Below, piece by piece: positions 43,541-51,977 of a stretch of 64,000 nt of DNA. A program made the translations under genes and the position numbers. The DNA is from Brevibacterium limosum (lineage in GTDB: Bacteria > Actinomycetota > Actinomycetes > Actinomycetales > Brevibacteriaceae): assembly GCF_011617705.1 (NCBI RefSeq), contig NZ_CP050154.1, positions 4,154,001 through 4,218,000 on the forward strand. Reading direction: 5' to 3'. Under the pieces are notes generated by a model that was not told where the DNA came from, ran no database searches, and worked only from the letters and a program-made list of their open reading frames with translations. Numbering within the stretch: position 1 is the stretch's first letter; every line of letters starts with the position of its first letter.

Positions 43541-44943
43541 CTTCAGACACTGCTGCGGGCACTGCACCGATCGGCATCGACGACATCGAACTGGCCACGA
43601 GCCATCATGTCGTCCGACTCGACGACTTCGCCCGGGCGAACGAAACCGATCCGGCCAAGTTCCGCCTCGGCCTCGGCCAGGACGAGTTCAGCTTCCCGGC
43701 TCCCGATGAGGACGTCGTCACCATGGCCGCCGCGGCCGTCGCGCGCATCATCGAGCGCAGCGGCACCGAGGGCATCCGGACGATGCTGTTCGCCACGGAG
43801 TCGGGCACGGACCAGTCGAAGGCAGCGGGCATGGCGGTGCACTCTCTGCTCGACCTGCCGTCGCAGATGCGCATCGTCGAGGTCAAAGAGGCCTGCTATT
43901 CGGCGACCGCCGCCCTGCAGGCCGCCGTCGGCATCGTCACGCGTTCGCCCGAACAGCGCGTGCTCGTCATCGCTTCGGATGTCGCCCGCTATGAGCTCGA
44001 CACCGCCGGTGAGCCCACTCAGGGCGCCGGCGCCGTGGCGATGCTCGTCTCTGCGGATCCGAAGCTGCTGGAGATCGAACCGGTCTCGGGCCTGAACTCG
44101 GCCGATGTCAATGACTTCTGGCGCCCGAACGATTCGACGACCGCGATCGTCGATGGTGCCCTGTCGGTGACGGCGTACCTCGATGCGCTCACCGGGGCAT
44201 GGACCGATCTGGCCGCGCAGGGCGGACCGACGATGGCCGAGATCGACCGCGTGCTCTACCACCAGCCGTTCACGAAGATGGCGAAGAAGGCGCAGGTCCA
44301 CCTCGCCGGACTCACCGGTGAGGATCTCGATACGGAGATCGTCACCGGAGCCGGGATCGCCGGTTCCGGCGCGGGGACGACTTCCGCAGGTTCAGACGCT
44401 GGCGGTGCTGTACCCTCCGGCGCCGCCGCTGACGGTGCGGCCGCGGCCGGTGTCGTGCCTTCCGCCTCCGCCTCGGCCGGTCCCGCCACGGTCGCCTCCG
44501 CCGAGGCTGCTCCCGCCACGGCCGCCTCCGCCGCCTCGGATTCGGGTCCCACTGTCCCGCGAGATACCGGGCTGGCCACGAGCACTCTGTACAACCGCCG
44601 CCTCGGCAATTCGTACACGGCCTCGCTCTACGCGGGACTGTGTTCTCTGCTCGACCACGATGAGGATCTCGCGAGCAAGCGCATCGGGCTGTTCAGCTAC
44701 GGATCGGGCAGCGTCGGAGAGTTCTTGACCGCTCGCGTCGTCCCCGGCTACGAGCGGCACTCGCGCCGGCGGGCCGTGACCGCCGCCCTCGATGCTCGGG
44801 TGCCGCTGTCCATAGATGCCTATCGTGCGCTGCACTCTGCCGAGCTTCCCAGCGCCGAGGACGTCTCGACTCCGAAGGTGACTACGGGACCGTTCCGATT
44901 CGCCGGCATCAAGGGCCGTGCCCGCGTCTACGAACGCGCCTGA
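43537..44943 (+). CDS. mvaS: Hydroxymethylglutaryl-CoA synthase with internal Ala/Ser/Gly insertion
   Basis: A protein of 468 residues; bacterial relatives are near 390. It joins acetoacetyl-CoA and acetyl-CoA. Catalytic residues: Glu88 in FATESGTDQ, Cys120 in VEVKEACYSATAALQAA, His242 in YHQPFTKMAKKA. After ITKMAKKAQVHLAGLTGE the sequence from about residue 271 to 345 is low-complexity Ala, Gly, Ser, Pro, Thr, then TLYNRRLGNSYTASLYAGLCSLL resumes the fold. The insertion falls in a surface loop between catalytic halves and is of high GC. Last gene of the operon; no overlap follows, and a complex repeat region starts directly after. Confidence 0.93.
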   Translation: MTSDTAAGTAPIGIDDIELATSHHVVRLDDFARANETDPAKFRLGLGQDEFSFPAPDEDVVTMAAAAVARIIERSGTEGIRTMLFATESGTDQSKAAGMAVHSLLDLPSQMRIVEVKEACYSATAALQAAVGIVTRSPEQRVLVIASDVARYELDTAGEPTQGAGAVAMLVSADPKLLEIEPVSGLNSADVNDFWRPNDSTTAIVDGALSVTAYLDALTGAWTDLAAQGGPTMAEIDRVLYHQPFTKMAKKAQVHLAGLTGEDLDTEIVTGAGIAGSGAGTTSAGSDAGGAVPSGAAADGAAAAGVVPSASASAGPATVASAEAAPATAASAASDSGPTVPRDTGLATSTLYNRRLGNSYTASLYAGLCSLLDHDEDLASKRIGLFSYGSGSVGEFLTARVVPGYERHSRRRAVTAALDARVPLSIDAYRALHSAELPSAEDVSTPKVTTGPFRFAGIKGRARVYERA

Positions 44944-44957
44944 GCCTGCTCCCCGGC

Positions 44958-45120
44958 GCCTGACACTCGCCTGTCGCCGGCCCGACGCCGGCCTGACCCT
45001 GGTCTGACGCCCGCCTCACGCGCTCACCCTGGTCTGGCGCGCTGGCCCGACGCGCGCCTCACTCTGGCCTCACCCTGGTCTGACGCGGGCCTCACCCTGG
45101 TCTGACTCCGGCCCGACGCC
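44958..45120. repeat. Degenerate short tandem repeats after the mevalonate operon
   Basis: ACCCTGGTCTG occurs four times (starting 44996, 45026, 45072, 45094), separated by variable GCC-GAC-GC rich spacers of 11 to 35 bases such as CCGGCCCGACGCCGG. The block starts about 15 bases after the HMG-CoA synthase stop and runs to the hairpin at 45122. No open reading frame of note. Confidence 0.7.
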
Positions 45121-45121
45121 G

Positions 45122-45191
45122 GAAATGGTGCTGGTTTCTCTCAGCTGCTCACTTTCTTCTGTGGGCAGTTGAGAGCAACCAGTACCATTTT
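45122..45191 (+). terminator. Long hairpin after the mevalonate operon, possible terminator
   Basis: Arms 45122-45150 and 45163-45191 pair at 28 of 29 positions in the plus-strand RNA when G-U pairs are counted (24 Watson-Crick, 4 G-U, one U-C mismatch), with a 12-base loop. Fewer pairs form on the minus strand. A short TTTT ends the right arm. It is the first strong structure downstream of mvaS. Confidence 0.6.
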
Positions 45192-45318
45192 GCGAAGTGC
45201 GACCTTCGAACTGCGGACTGCAGGGTGCGGGCTGCTGACTGTGGACGCGGGACTGGGGCCGTGGCCTGCGGACTGGCAGATGCGCTTCACGCCCCGCACC
45301 TTCACCGCATTCAGCCCA

Positions 45319-45366
45319 GTCCGAGGTGAATAGCCCACATTTGAACCTGGGCTATCCACCTCAGAC
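45319..45366 (-). terminator. Hairpin favouring the minus-strand RNA, downstream of tRNA-Leu
   Basis: Arms 45319-45337 and 45348-45366 pair at all 19 positions in the minus-strand RNA with two G-U pairs. On the plus strand the same two positions are A-C mismatches. It lies about 50 bases beyond the main tRNA terminator and could be a second, back-up terminator or another RNA structure. Confidence 0.5.
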
Positions 45367-45415
45367 GGGGCTTTTCGCGGCCTGCGGGCGACTTCCGCTT
45401 TCCTGCGGGCACGAA

Positions 45416-45459
45416 GAAGCCCCTCACCGGACCTTCTGCAGGTCCCGGTGAGGGGCTTC
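45416..45459 (-). terminator. Terminator of tRNA-Leu
   Basis: An 18-bp stem (left arm 45416-45433, right arm 45441-45459) with a single-base bulge and a 7-base loop. It starts about 10 bases after the tRNA 3' end on the minus strand and is followed there by TTCG, a short T-containing run. Confidence 0.8.
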
Positions 45460-45469
45460 TCATTCGCTG

Positions 45470-45553
<84 letters not shown>

Positions 45554-45656
45554 GAACAAGGTAAAACTCTAGCATCGGAGACGGCGAAACATAAAACCGA
45601 GGGAGGTGAAACAGCCCAAACGTGTCCACCTTCACATTTACCCCGGTCACGACCAC

Positions 45657-45794
45657 AGTGATTCACCCGATCACCACCACAGCGATACACCCGACGTCGA
45701 AGCAGTGATTCACCCAGCGTCGAAGCACCGATTCATCTCCCGTCGCAGCGTTATGCACCCCTCGTCGGAGCATTGCGCACACCGCGACTACGGC
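45657..45794 (+). repeat. Degenerate 23-bp tandem repeat array
   Basis: Five to six units of consensus AGTGATTCACCC-NN-CGTCGAAGC start at about 45657, 45681, 45704, 45727, 45750 and 45772; copies 2 and 3 match best (18 of 23). The half GTGA-T-TCAC is itself palindromic. The array lies in the 524-bp gap between the tRNA (45553) and fhaA (46078). A frame through it gives low-complexity protein without a convincing start. Confidence 0.6.
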
Positions 45795-46077
45795 GTCCGC
45801 TCCGCCGCGGAGAAGGCCCTACACCCACCGCGACTGCTGCTGTGACTCGCTCCCGAGCCCGGCCCCGCCGACCTTCACACTTCCCTGGACACACGCAGGG
45901 AATCCCGGCACAGCTTCGCCCCGCGAACAAGCGTGACGTGAGTTGAGAGCCTCACCGCGTTAGGATTGGGTGTTGATGTGCCCAGAATGCACTCGATCAG
46001 GACCACCTGGTCAGAGCGCTCAAATACGCTTGGCGAAGATTTCGTCCGGCCACGGCAACACCTGATGAGGAGGTGCC

Positions 46078-46944
46078 ATGGGGTTACTCGATCGCTTCGA
46101 GAAAGGGCTGGAGAACGTCGTCAACGGCGCCTTCGCGAAGGCTTTCCGATCCCAGGTCGAGCCCGTCGAACTCGCCGGAGCCCTGCGCCGTGAGGCCGAC
46201 AACAAGGCCGCCGTGGTCTCCCGCGGCCGCACTCTGACGGCCAACCACTACGTCATCGAGCTCTCGCAGACCGACCACGACCGGCTCTCCGGTCTCGAGT
46301 CGGAGCTGCGCTCGGACCTGCGCCAGGTCATCGGCGACCACGCCGTCGAACAGGCCTACAGCTTCGTCGGTCCCGTCTCCGTCGAATTCGCCCTCGCCGA
46401 TGACCTCGACACGGGAATGTACCGCGTCGTGTCCTCGACCCAGCGCCCCGACGGGTCCCCCGCCGCTCAGCCGGCCAACCGCGGCGGCTACGACCCGATC
46501 TCCCGCGCGAATCCGATCGTCGGCGAGTCCCCGAACTCCGGTTCCCGGCCCGTGACCCCGCGGCGTGCCCCCGAACCTTCCCGTGCGGCCCCGGCAGCGG
46601 CCCCGCGCCAGAACCCTGCCGCCCGTCCCGCGCCGACTCCTGCACCCGCTCGCGCCATCGAAGCCAGTGTGACCATCGACGGTCGCACGCAGATGCTGCG
46701 TCAGGGCACGAACACCTTCGGCCGTTCCTCGTCGAGCTCGGACTTCGTCATCGACGATCCCGGCGTCTCACGCCGACACTTCGAAATCGTCGTCGAGGGC
46801 GACCGTGCCGTGGCCAATGACCTCGGTTCGACGAACGGCACACTGCTGCACGGACGCAAACTGACATCGGCGACCCTGTCCGACGGCGATGTCCTCCTCG
46901 CCGGAGAGGCCGAGGTCCACTACAACGAGCGGGACGCCCAGTGA
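46078..46944 (+). CDS. fhaA: FhaA, DUF3662 and FHA-domain protein
   Basis: A protein of 288 residues. The N-terminal FhaA/DUF3662 domain (about 1-130, MGLLDRFEKGLENVVNGAFAKAFRSQ...) precedes a Pro/Ala-rich linker (about 140-195) and a C-terminal FHA domain (about 200-285: GTNTFGRSSSSSDFVIDDPGVSRRHFEI, DLGSTNGTLLHGRKL) that binds phosphothreonine. In mycobacteria FhaA binds phosphorylated MviN and FhaB to control peptidoglycan synthesis. First gene of the operon, GAGGAGG 5 bases before ATG; overlaps fhaB by 4 bases. Confidence 0.95.
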   Translation: MGLLDRFEKGLENVVNGAFAKAFRSQVEPVELAGALRREADNKAAVVSRGRTLTANHYVIELSQTDHDRLSGLESELRSDLRQVIGDHAVEQAYSFVGPVSVEFALADDLDTGMYRVVSSTQRPDGSPAAQPANRGGYDPISRANPIVGESPNSGSRPVTPRRAPEPSRAAPAAAPRQNPAARPAPTPAPARAIEASVTIDGRTQMLRQGTNTFGRSSSSSDFVIDDPGVSRRHFEIVVEGDRAVANDLGSTNGTLLHGRKLTSATLSDGDVLLAGEAEVHYNERDAQ

Positions 46945-47450
46945 GCGAATTCACCGTCACCGTCTTCCGGTTGGCATTCTTCATCATCCTCTGGCTCTTC
47001 GTCCTCGGAGTCGCCGGAGTCCTCCGCCGTGACATCTTCGGCCCCCGGCGGGCCCGCGCCGGAAGGAAATCTCGCCGAGGCGGCTCCAAGTCCGCCCCGC
47101 CGCCACCGTCCCGTCCGGCTCCCGCACCTCGCCCGGCTGCCGCCCCGGTCGCCCATGCTCATCCGGGCACCATCCGCATCACCGACGGCCCGCTGGCCGG
47201 GCAGACGCTCATGCTCTCGGGGGCACCTGTGACCTTCGGTCGGGCGCCCGACAACACGATCATCATCAATGACGACTTCGCCTCCAGCCATCACGCTCGG
47301 ATCTCCGCGAAGAACGGCGCATGGATGCTCGAGGACCTCGGATCGACCAACGGCACCATCGTCGACGGCTCACGCATGACCGGCCCCATTCAGCTGGCCA
47401 TCGGCACCCGGATCACCATCGGACATACGACCCTGGAGACCCAATCGTGA
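46941..47450 (+). CDS. fhaB: FhaB (FipA-like) membrane FHA protein
   Basis: A protein of 169 residues. A single N-terminal span (about 7-30: VFRLAFFIILWLFVLGVAGVL) is followed by a basic Arg/Ser/Pro linker (about 35-75) and a C-terminal FHA domain (about 80-165: PVTFGRAPDNTIIINDDFASSHHARIS, DLGSTNGTIVDGSRM). It recognises phosphothreonine ligands at the septum or pole in relatives. Start ATG 46941 (GTG also plausible in frame) overlaps the fhaA stop; its own stop TGA overlaps the GTG start of pstP. Confidence 0.93.
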   Translation: MSEFTVTVFRLAFFIILWLFVLGVAGVLRRDIFGPRRARAGRKSRRGGSKSAPPPPSRPAPAPRPAAAPVAHAHPGTIRITDGPLAGQTLMLSGAPVTFGRAPDNTIIINDDFASSHHARISAKNGAWMLEDLGSTNGTIVDGSRMTGPIQLAIGTRITIGHTTLETQS

Positions 47451-48871
47451 CGACCGACGGTACCATCACTCTCCGTTCGGCAGCCCGGTCTCACACCGGG
47501 CTGGTGCGTAAGAACAACCAGGACTCCGGCTATGCGGGACCGAACTTCCTGCTCATCGCCGATGGAATGGGCGGCCACGCCGGCGGAGACGTCGCCTCGG
47601 CGATCACGGTCTCCCGCCTGGCCGAACTCGACCATGAGCCCGGAGGCGAGGACGCCCTCGAACTCCTGCGCACCTCGATCCTCGAAGCCAATGACCGCAT
47701 CTGCCGCGGCGTCGGCGAACAGCCCGAACTCGCCGGAATGGGCACCACCGTCACCGCCGTGCTGCGCGCCCCCGGCAACCGTCTCGCTCTCGCCCATATC
47801 GGCGATTCCCGCGGCTATGTGCTCCGCGACGACAGACTCCAGCCGATCACCCACGACCACACGTTCGTGCAGATGCTCGTCGATGAGGGCCGGATCACCG
47901 CCGAGGAGGCCGAGACCCACCCGCAGCGCTCGGTCGTGATGAAGGTCCTCGGCGACGTCGGAGCCTCCCCCGATCTCGATCTGTCCCTGCGCGAAGCCCA
48001 GGTCGGCGACCGGTGGATGCTGTGCTCGGACGGTCTGACCGGCTTCGCCGATATCGACGACATCACCCGCGTGCTCAAAGAGGTGGCCGACCCCGATGAG
48101 GCCTGCCGCCAGCTCATCGACCTGGCCCTGGCCGGCGGCGGAGCCGACAACGTCACCGTCGTCGTCGGCGATGTCCTCGAGGGCGACGTCGAGACCACCG
48201 AGGGCGTATCCGTCGGATCCGTCCACCTCAACCCCCGCTACGCCGCGATCGGTGCGAGCCCCGACACCGAAGCGTCCGTGGACACCGAAGCCCATGGGGC
48301 CCTCGCCGAGGCGGACGTGTCCGCCGACACCGCACCGATCCACGCCGTGGACGGGGAGGACGTCGAAGCTCGGGACGGCACCACTCAGCAGCTGCGGACC
48401 GATACCGCTGCGGAGGAGGAGGCCGACCTCGATGACGAGGTCGAGAAAAGGTCGTATCTCGGGTGGATCATCACCGCCATCGTGATCGTTGCGCTGGCCG
48501 TCGGCGGTTTCTTCGCCTATAACTACGTCAGTCACCAGTACTACGTCGCCAACGACGACGGCAAGGTCTCGCTCTACCGCGGCCTCGACACGACGCTCGG
48601 GCCCATCGAACTCAGCCGCCTCGTCGACACCACGGAGATCGAGGTCGGCAGCCTCAACAGCTACTCCCAGGATCGTCTCCGCGGATCGATTCCCGCCGGT
48701 TCACGCGATGAGGCCGATCGCATCATCGACAATCTGCGCAAGGAATCCGATCGCTCCTCCGGCATGTCCGGCGACGTCGAGGACTCGACGAGCCCGACCG
48801 ACCCGGCACCCTCGCCTCCGGATTCGAAGTCCGCAGACCCCAGTGACGCCATCACCCGGGAGTCGCAGTGA
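47447..48871 (+). CDS. pstP: PstP, PP2C-type Ser/Thr protein phosphatase
   Basis: A protein of 474 residues. PP2C domain about 1-245: RSHTGLVRKNNQDSG, LIADGMGGHAGGDVAS (metal Asp), GMGTTVTAVLRAPG, GDSRGYVLRDDRLQPITHDHT, LCSDGLTGF and GGADNVTVVVGDV. A variable acidic segment (about 270-335) precedes one membrane span (about 337-358) and an extracellular domain of about 115 residues rich in Ser and Pro at the end. It reverses the PknA/PknB phosphorylations. Start is GTG 47447, overlapping fhaB. Confidence 0.95.
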   Translation: MTTDGTITLRSAARSHTGLVRKNNQDSGYAGPNFLLIADGMGGHAGGDVASAITVSRLAELDHEPGGEDALELLRTSILEANDRICRGVGEQPELAGMGTTVTAVLRAPGNRLALAHIGDSRGYVLRDDRLQPITHDHTFVQMLVDEGRITAEEAETHPQRSVVMKVLGDVGASPDLDLSLREAQVGDRWMLCSDGLTGFADIDDITRVLKEVADPDEACRQLIDLALAGGGADNVTVVVGDVLEGDVETTEGVSVGSVHLNPRYAAIGASPDTEASVDTEAHGALAEADVSADTAPIHAVDGEDVEARDGTTQQLRTDTAAEEEADLDDEVEKRSYLGWIITAIVIVALAVGGFFAYNYVSHQYYVANDDGKVSLYRGLDTTLGPIELSRLVDTTEIEVGSLNSYSQDRLRGSIPAGSRDEADRIIDNLRKESDRSSGMSGDVEDSTSPTDPAPSPPDSKSADPSDAITRESQ

Positions 48872-50511
48872 TGAACCAGGCTCCCTCGCAGACCGCGCGC
48901 CCCAGAACCTACCGTCTGGCCGAGCTCGGTCTCCTGATCCTGGCCATCGCCGTCGCCACCAGCGCTTATGCCTTGGTCGGCCTCGGTGTCGAAGACACCG
49001 TCCCGGCCAATGTCTACGGCTACGCCGCATGGCTGGCGGCCCTGGGCGTCATCCTCCACATCATCGTGTGGATCAAGGCGAAGTACGCCGATCCCGTGCT
49101 CGTGCCGATCGCGGTGCTGCTCAACGGGCTCGGACTGGCTATGATCTACCGCGTCGATCTCGGCCGCGACGAATACGTCGGTTCGGCGATGACCCAGCTG
49201 GTGTGGATGACACTCGGCGTGGGCCTGGCCATCGCCGTGATCTTCGTCGTCCGCGATCACCGCTGGCTGCGCCGCTACACCTATGTCTCCGGCTTCGCCG
49301 CCCTCGTCTTCCTCATGCTTCCGCTCATCCCCGGCATCGGCAAGACCATCAACGGCGCCCGCATCTGGATCGGTGTCGGTCCCCTGTCCTTCCAGCCCGG
49401 TGAGATCGCGAAGATCCTGCTCGCCGTCTTCTTCGCCGGCTACCTCGTCACCTACAAAGACCAGCTCGTCGCCGCCGGACCGAAGATCCTCGGCATCCGC
49501 TTCCCCCGTCTGCGCGACTTCGGACCCATCGTCGTCGCCTGGGTCGCCAGCGTCGGCGTCCTCGTCTTCGAACGCGACCTCGGCACCTCGCTGCTCTTCT
49601 TCGGACTCTTCGTCGCCATGCTCTACGTGGCCACCTCGAAGGTCTCGTGGATCATCCTCGGCCTCGGTTTCTTCTCCGCGGGCGCGGTCGCGGCCACGTT
49701 CCTCTTCTCCCATGTGGGCCAGCGTGTGTCCGGTTGGCTCAATGCTCTGACCGCCGAGGAGTACAACAAGACTCCCGGTGGTTCCTACCAGCTCGTGCAG
49801 GGCCTGTTCGGCATGTCCAACGGCGGGCTCATCGGCACCGGCTTCGGTGAGGGTCGACCGAATATGGTCCCCTACGCCGAATCAGACTTCATCTATGCCA
49901 GCTTCGGTGAGGAGATCGGCCTGGCCGGACTCTTCGTCATCCTGCTCTGCTACCTCTTCATCTTCCAGCGCGGCATCCGCACCGCCCAGCAGCTGCGCGA
50001 CGGCTTCGGCACCCTGCTGGCCACCGGGCTGTCGTTCACGATCGCTCTGCAGGTCTTCGTCGTCGTCGGCGGCGTCACCCGCCTCATTCCGCTCACGGGT
50101 CTGACCACGCCGTTCCTCGCCCAGGGCGGATCCTCGCTCATCGCGAACTGGATGATCATCGCCCTGCTGCTGCGGATCTCGGACAACGCCAGGCGCCCCG
50201 TGGAGGAGTTCCACACCGGAGTGCTCACCATCACCGAGGATCCGCAGCCCGTTCCCGCGGGTGCCCCCGCGGCGGAAGCGGACCCTGCGGACGCGGAAGG
50301 CAGCGTCCCTTCCCAGGGCACGTCCGCCTCGGCGCGCACCGTCGACGAGGATGCCCCCACGACGAACCTGCCGCCGGCAGGCTCCCGTGCGTTCGACGGC
50401 GAAGCCCCGACGACGAACCTGCCGCCCGCCGACGACCGCGCACGGTCCCGCGGCCGGGCACCGGACGACACCGATGCCACCGACCAACGACCCACCGGAG
50501 GTGAACGATGA
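48871..50511 (+). CDS. rodA: RodA/FtsW-family SEDS peptidoglycan polymerase
   Basis: A protein of 546 residues, about ten membrane spans in 20-430. GKTINGARIWIGVGPLSFQPGEIAKILL, ERDLGTSLLFFGLFVAML, YQLVQGLFGMSNGGLIGTG and GVTRLIPLTGLTTPFLAQGGSSLIANW are the SEDS signatures, including the catalytic-loop Asp region. It polymerises lipid II with its partner PBP. The last about 100 residues are cytoplasmic, Ala/Pro/Asp rich, and contain two copies of APTTNLPPA, possible kinase sites. ATG 48871 overlaps the pstP stop; GTG 48868 is also possible. Confidence 0.95.
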   Translation: MNQAPSQTARPRTYRLAELGLLILAIAVATSAYALVGLGVEDTVPANVYGYAAWLAALGVILHIIVWIKAKYADPVLVPIAVLLNGLGLAMIYRVDLGRDEYVGSAMTQLVWMTLGVGLAIAVIFVVRDHRWLRRYTYVSGFAALVFLMLPLIPGIGKTINGARIWIGVGPLSFQPGEIAKILLAVFFAGYLVTYKDQLVAAGPKILGIRFPRLRDFGPIVVAWVASVGVLVFERDLGTSLLFFGLFVAMLYVATSKVSWIILGLGFFSAGAVAATFLFSHVGQRVSGWLNALTAEEYNKTPGGSYQLVQGLFGMSNGGLIGTGFGEGRPNMVPYAESDFIYASFGEEIGLAGLFVILLCYLFIFQRGIRTAQQLRDGFGTLLATGLSFTIALQVFVVVGGVTRLIPLTGLTTPFLAQGGSSLIANWMIIALLLRISDNARRPVEEFHTGVLTITEDPQPVPAGAPAAEADPADAEGSVPSQGTSASARTVDEDAPTTNLPPAGSRAFDGEAPTTNLPPADDRARSRGRAPDDTDATDQRPTGGER

Positions 50512-51977
50512 AGAAGCCATTGACGCATATCGCCGTCGTCGGATTCGTCATGTTCGCGCTCCTGTTCGGGTCGACGAGCTGGGTGCAGTACGTGACCGCG
50601 GATTCGCTGAACAACAATCCGCTGAACAACCGGCGGATCCTCGACCAGCTGGCCCGCGATCGCGGTCCGATCCTCGTCGACGGCACCCCGATCGCATATT
50701 CGGAGCCCGTGGACGACAAGTACAAGTTCCAGCGCAAATACGGCTCGGACAACCTCGATCCGCGCGCCTATGCCTCGCTGACCGGCTACTACTCCGTCGT
50801 GTCCGGGGCCTCGGGCATGGAACGCGCCGCCGGTGACTACCTCTCCGGCGACTCCGACGCCCTGTTCTACGACAAGGTCGGCAGCTTCTTCACCGGTGAG
50901 CAGCCCCGCGGCGCCGCGGTCGAGCTGACGATCGACCCGAAGGTCCAGCAGGCGGCTTGGGACGGGCTGGGCAACCAGAACGGTGCAGCCGTGGCGCTCG
51001 ACCCGAAGACCGGGAAGATCCTGGCCATGGCCTCGACCCCGGGCTGGGATCCCAACGCCCTGGCCAGCCACGACTCGACCGAAGCCAGCCAGGCCTTCAA
51101 GAACCTCGAAGCCGCCGACGGCAAGCCCGTCTACAACCGTGCGATCGGCGGCAACCTGTACCCGCCCGGATCGACGTTCAAGGTCCTCGTCGCAGCGGCC
51201 GCCCTGGAATCCGGGGACTACGAGCCCGATTCGCAGCTCAACGGACCTGCCACGCTCGATCTGCCGCAGACGACGGCGACGATCGGCAACTCGCATCCCG
51301 GTGCCTGCCGCAACGGGGGCAAGCCGACCCTGGCCGATTCGCTCGCCGAATCCTGCAACACCTCATTCGCCTCCCTGGGCATGGACCTCGGGGAGGACGC
51401 GGTTGCGAAGCAGGCCGAGAAGTTCGGCTTCGGGGAGGATCTCGAGATCCCTCTCAACGTCACCCCGTCCTCGTTCCCGTCCGACCTCAACCCGCCGCAG
51501 CTGGCTCAGTCCTCGCTCGGCCAGTACGAGGTCAGGTCGACTCCGATGCAGATGGCGATGATGACCGCGGGAATCGCAAACGGCGGAAAGATGATGACGC
51601 CTCAGCTCGTCGACAGGGTGCTCAATGCGAACACCCTCGAACCGATCTCCGAGACCCGTCCGAAGCAGATGTCCCGTCCCGTGTCCGGAGATACGGCCGA
51701 CAAACTCACCGACATGATGACGGGTGTGGTCGAGAACGGCACCGCCTCGGTGGCGAAGATGGGCGATACGAAGGTCGCGGCGAAGACCGGCACCGCCCAG
51801 CACGCCAAGGGCGCGGCACCCCATGCCTGGTTCATCTCCTTCGCCCCGGCCGATGACCCTCAGGTCGCGGTCGCGGTCGTGGTCGAGAACGGCGGAAACG
51901 CAGGCAATGAAGCTTATGGTGCGACGGTCGCAGGACCGATCGCGAAGAACATGATGGAAGCGGTGGTCGAGAAATGA
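50508..51977 (+). CDS. pbpA: PbpA, class B penicillin-binding protein
   Basis: A transpeptidase of 489 residues with an N-terminal membrane anchor (about 7-28) and a periplasmic dimerisation region. The active-site motifs of the catalytic domain are PPGSTFKVLVAAA (SxxK, Ser about 222), AESCNTSFA (SxN, about 282) and AAKTGTAQH (KTG, about 426). It cross-links peptidoglycan in partnership with the RodA product encoded just upstream. Four-base ATGA overlaps join it to rodA and to the kinase gene. Confidence 0.95.
   Translation: MKKPLTHIAVVGFVMFALLFGSTSWVQYVTADSLNNNPLNNRRILDQLARDRGPILVDGTPIAYSEPVDDKYKFQRKYGSDNLDPRAYASLTGYYSVVSGASGMERAAGDYLSGDSDALFYDKVGSFFTGEQPRGAAVELTIDPKVQQAAWDGLGNQNGAAVALDPKTGKILAMASTPGWDPNALASHDSTEASQAFKNLEAADGKPVYNRAIGGNLYPPGSTFKVLVAAAALESGDYEPDSQLNGPATLDLPQTTATIGNSHPGACRNGGKPTLADSLAESCNTSFASLGMDLGEDAVAKQAEKFGFGEDLEIPLNVTPSSFPSDLNPPQLAQSSLGQYEVRSTPMQMAMMTAGIANGGKMMTPQLVDRVLNANTLEPISETRPKQMSRPVSGDTADKLTDMMTGVVENGTASVAKMGDTKVAAKTGTAQHAKGAAPHAWFISFAPADDPQVAVAVVVENGGNAGNEAYGATVAGPIAKNMMEAVVEK

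Noticed and set aside
45657..45794. CRISPR-like array
   Set aside because: Repeats are adjacent with no unique spacers, degenerate, and there are no cas genes.
45606..45845. A 79-codon frame through the 23-bp repeat array
   Set aside because: The product is His/Asp/Ser repeats that simply translate the DNA repeat; its GTG start overlaps the supposed ribosome site.
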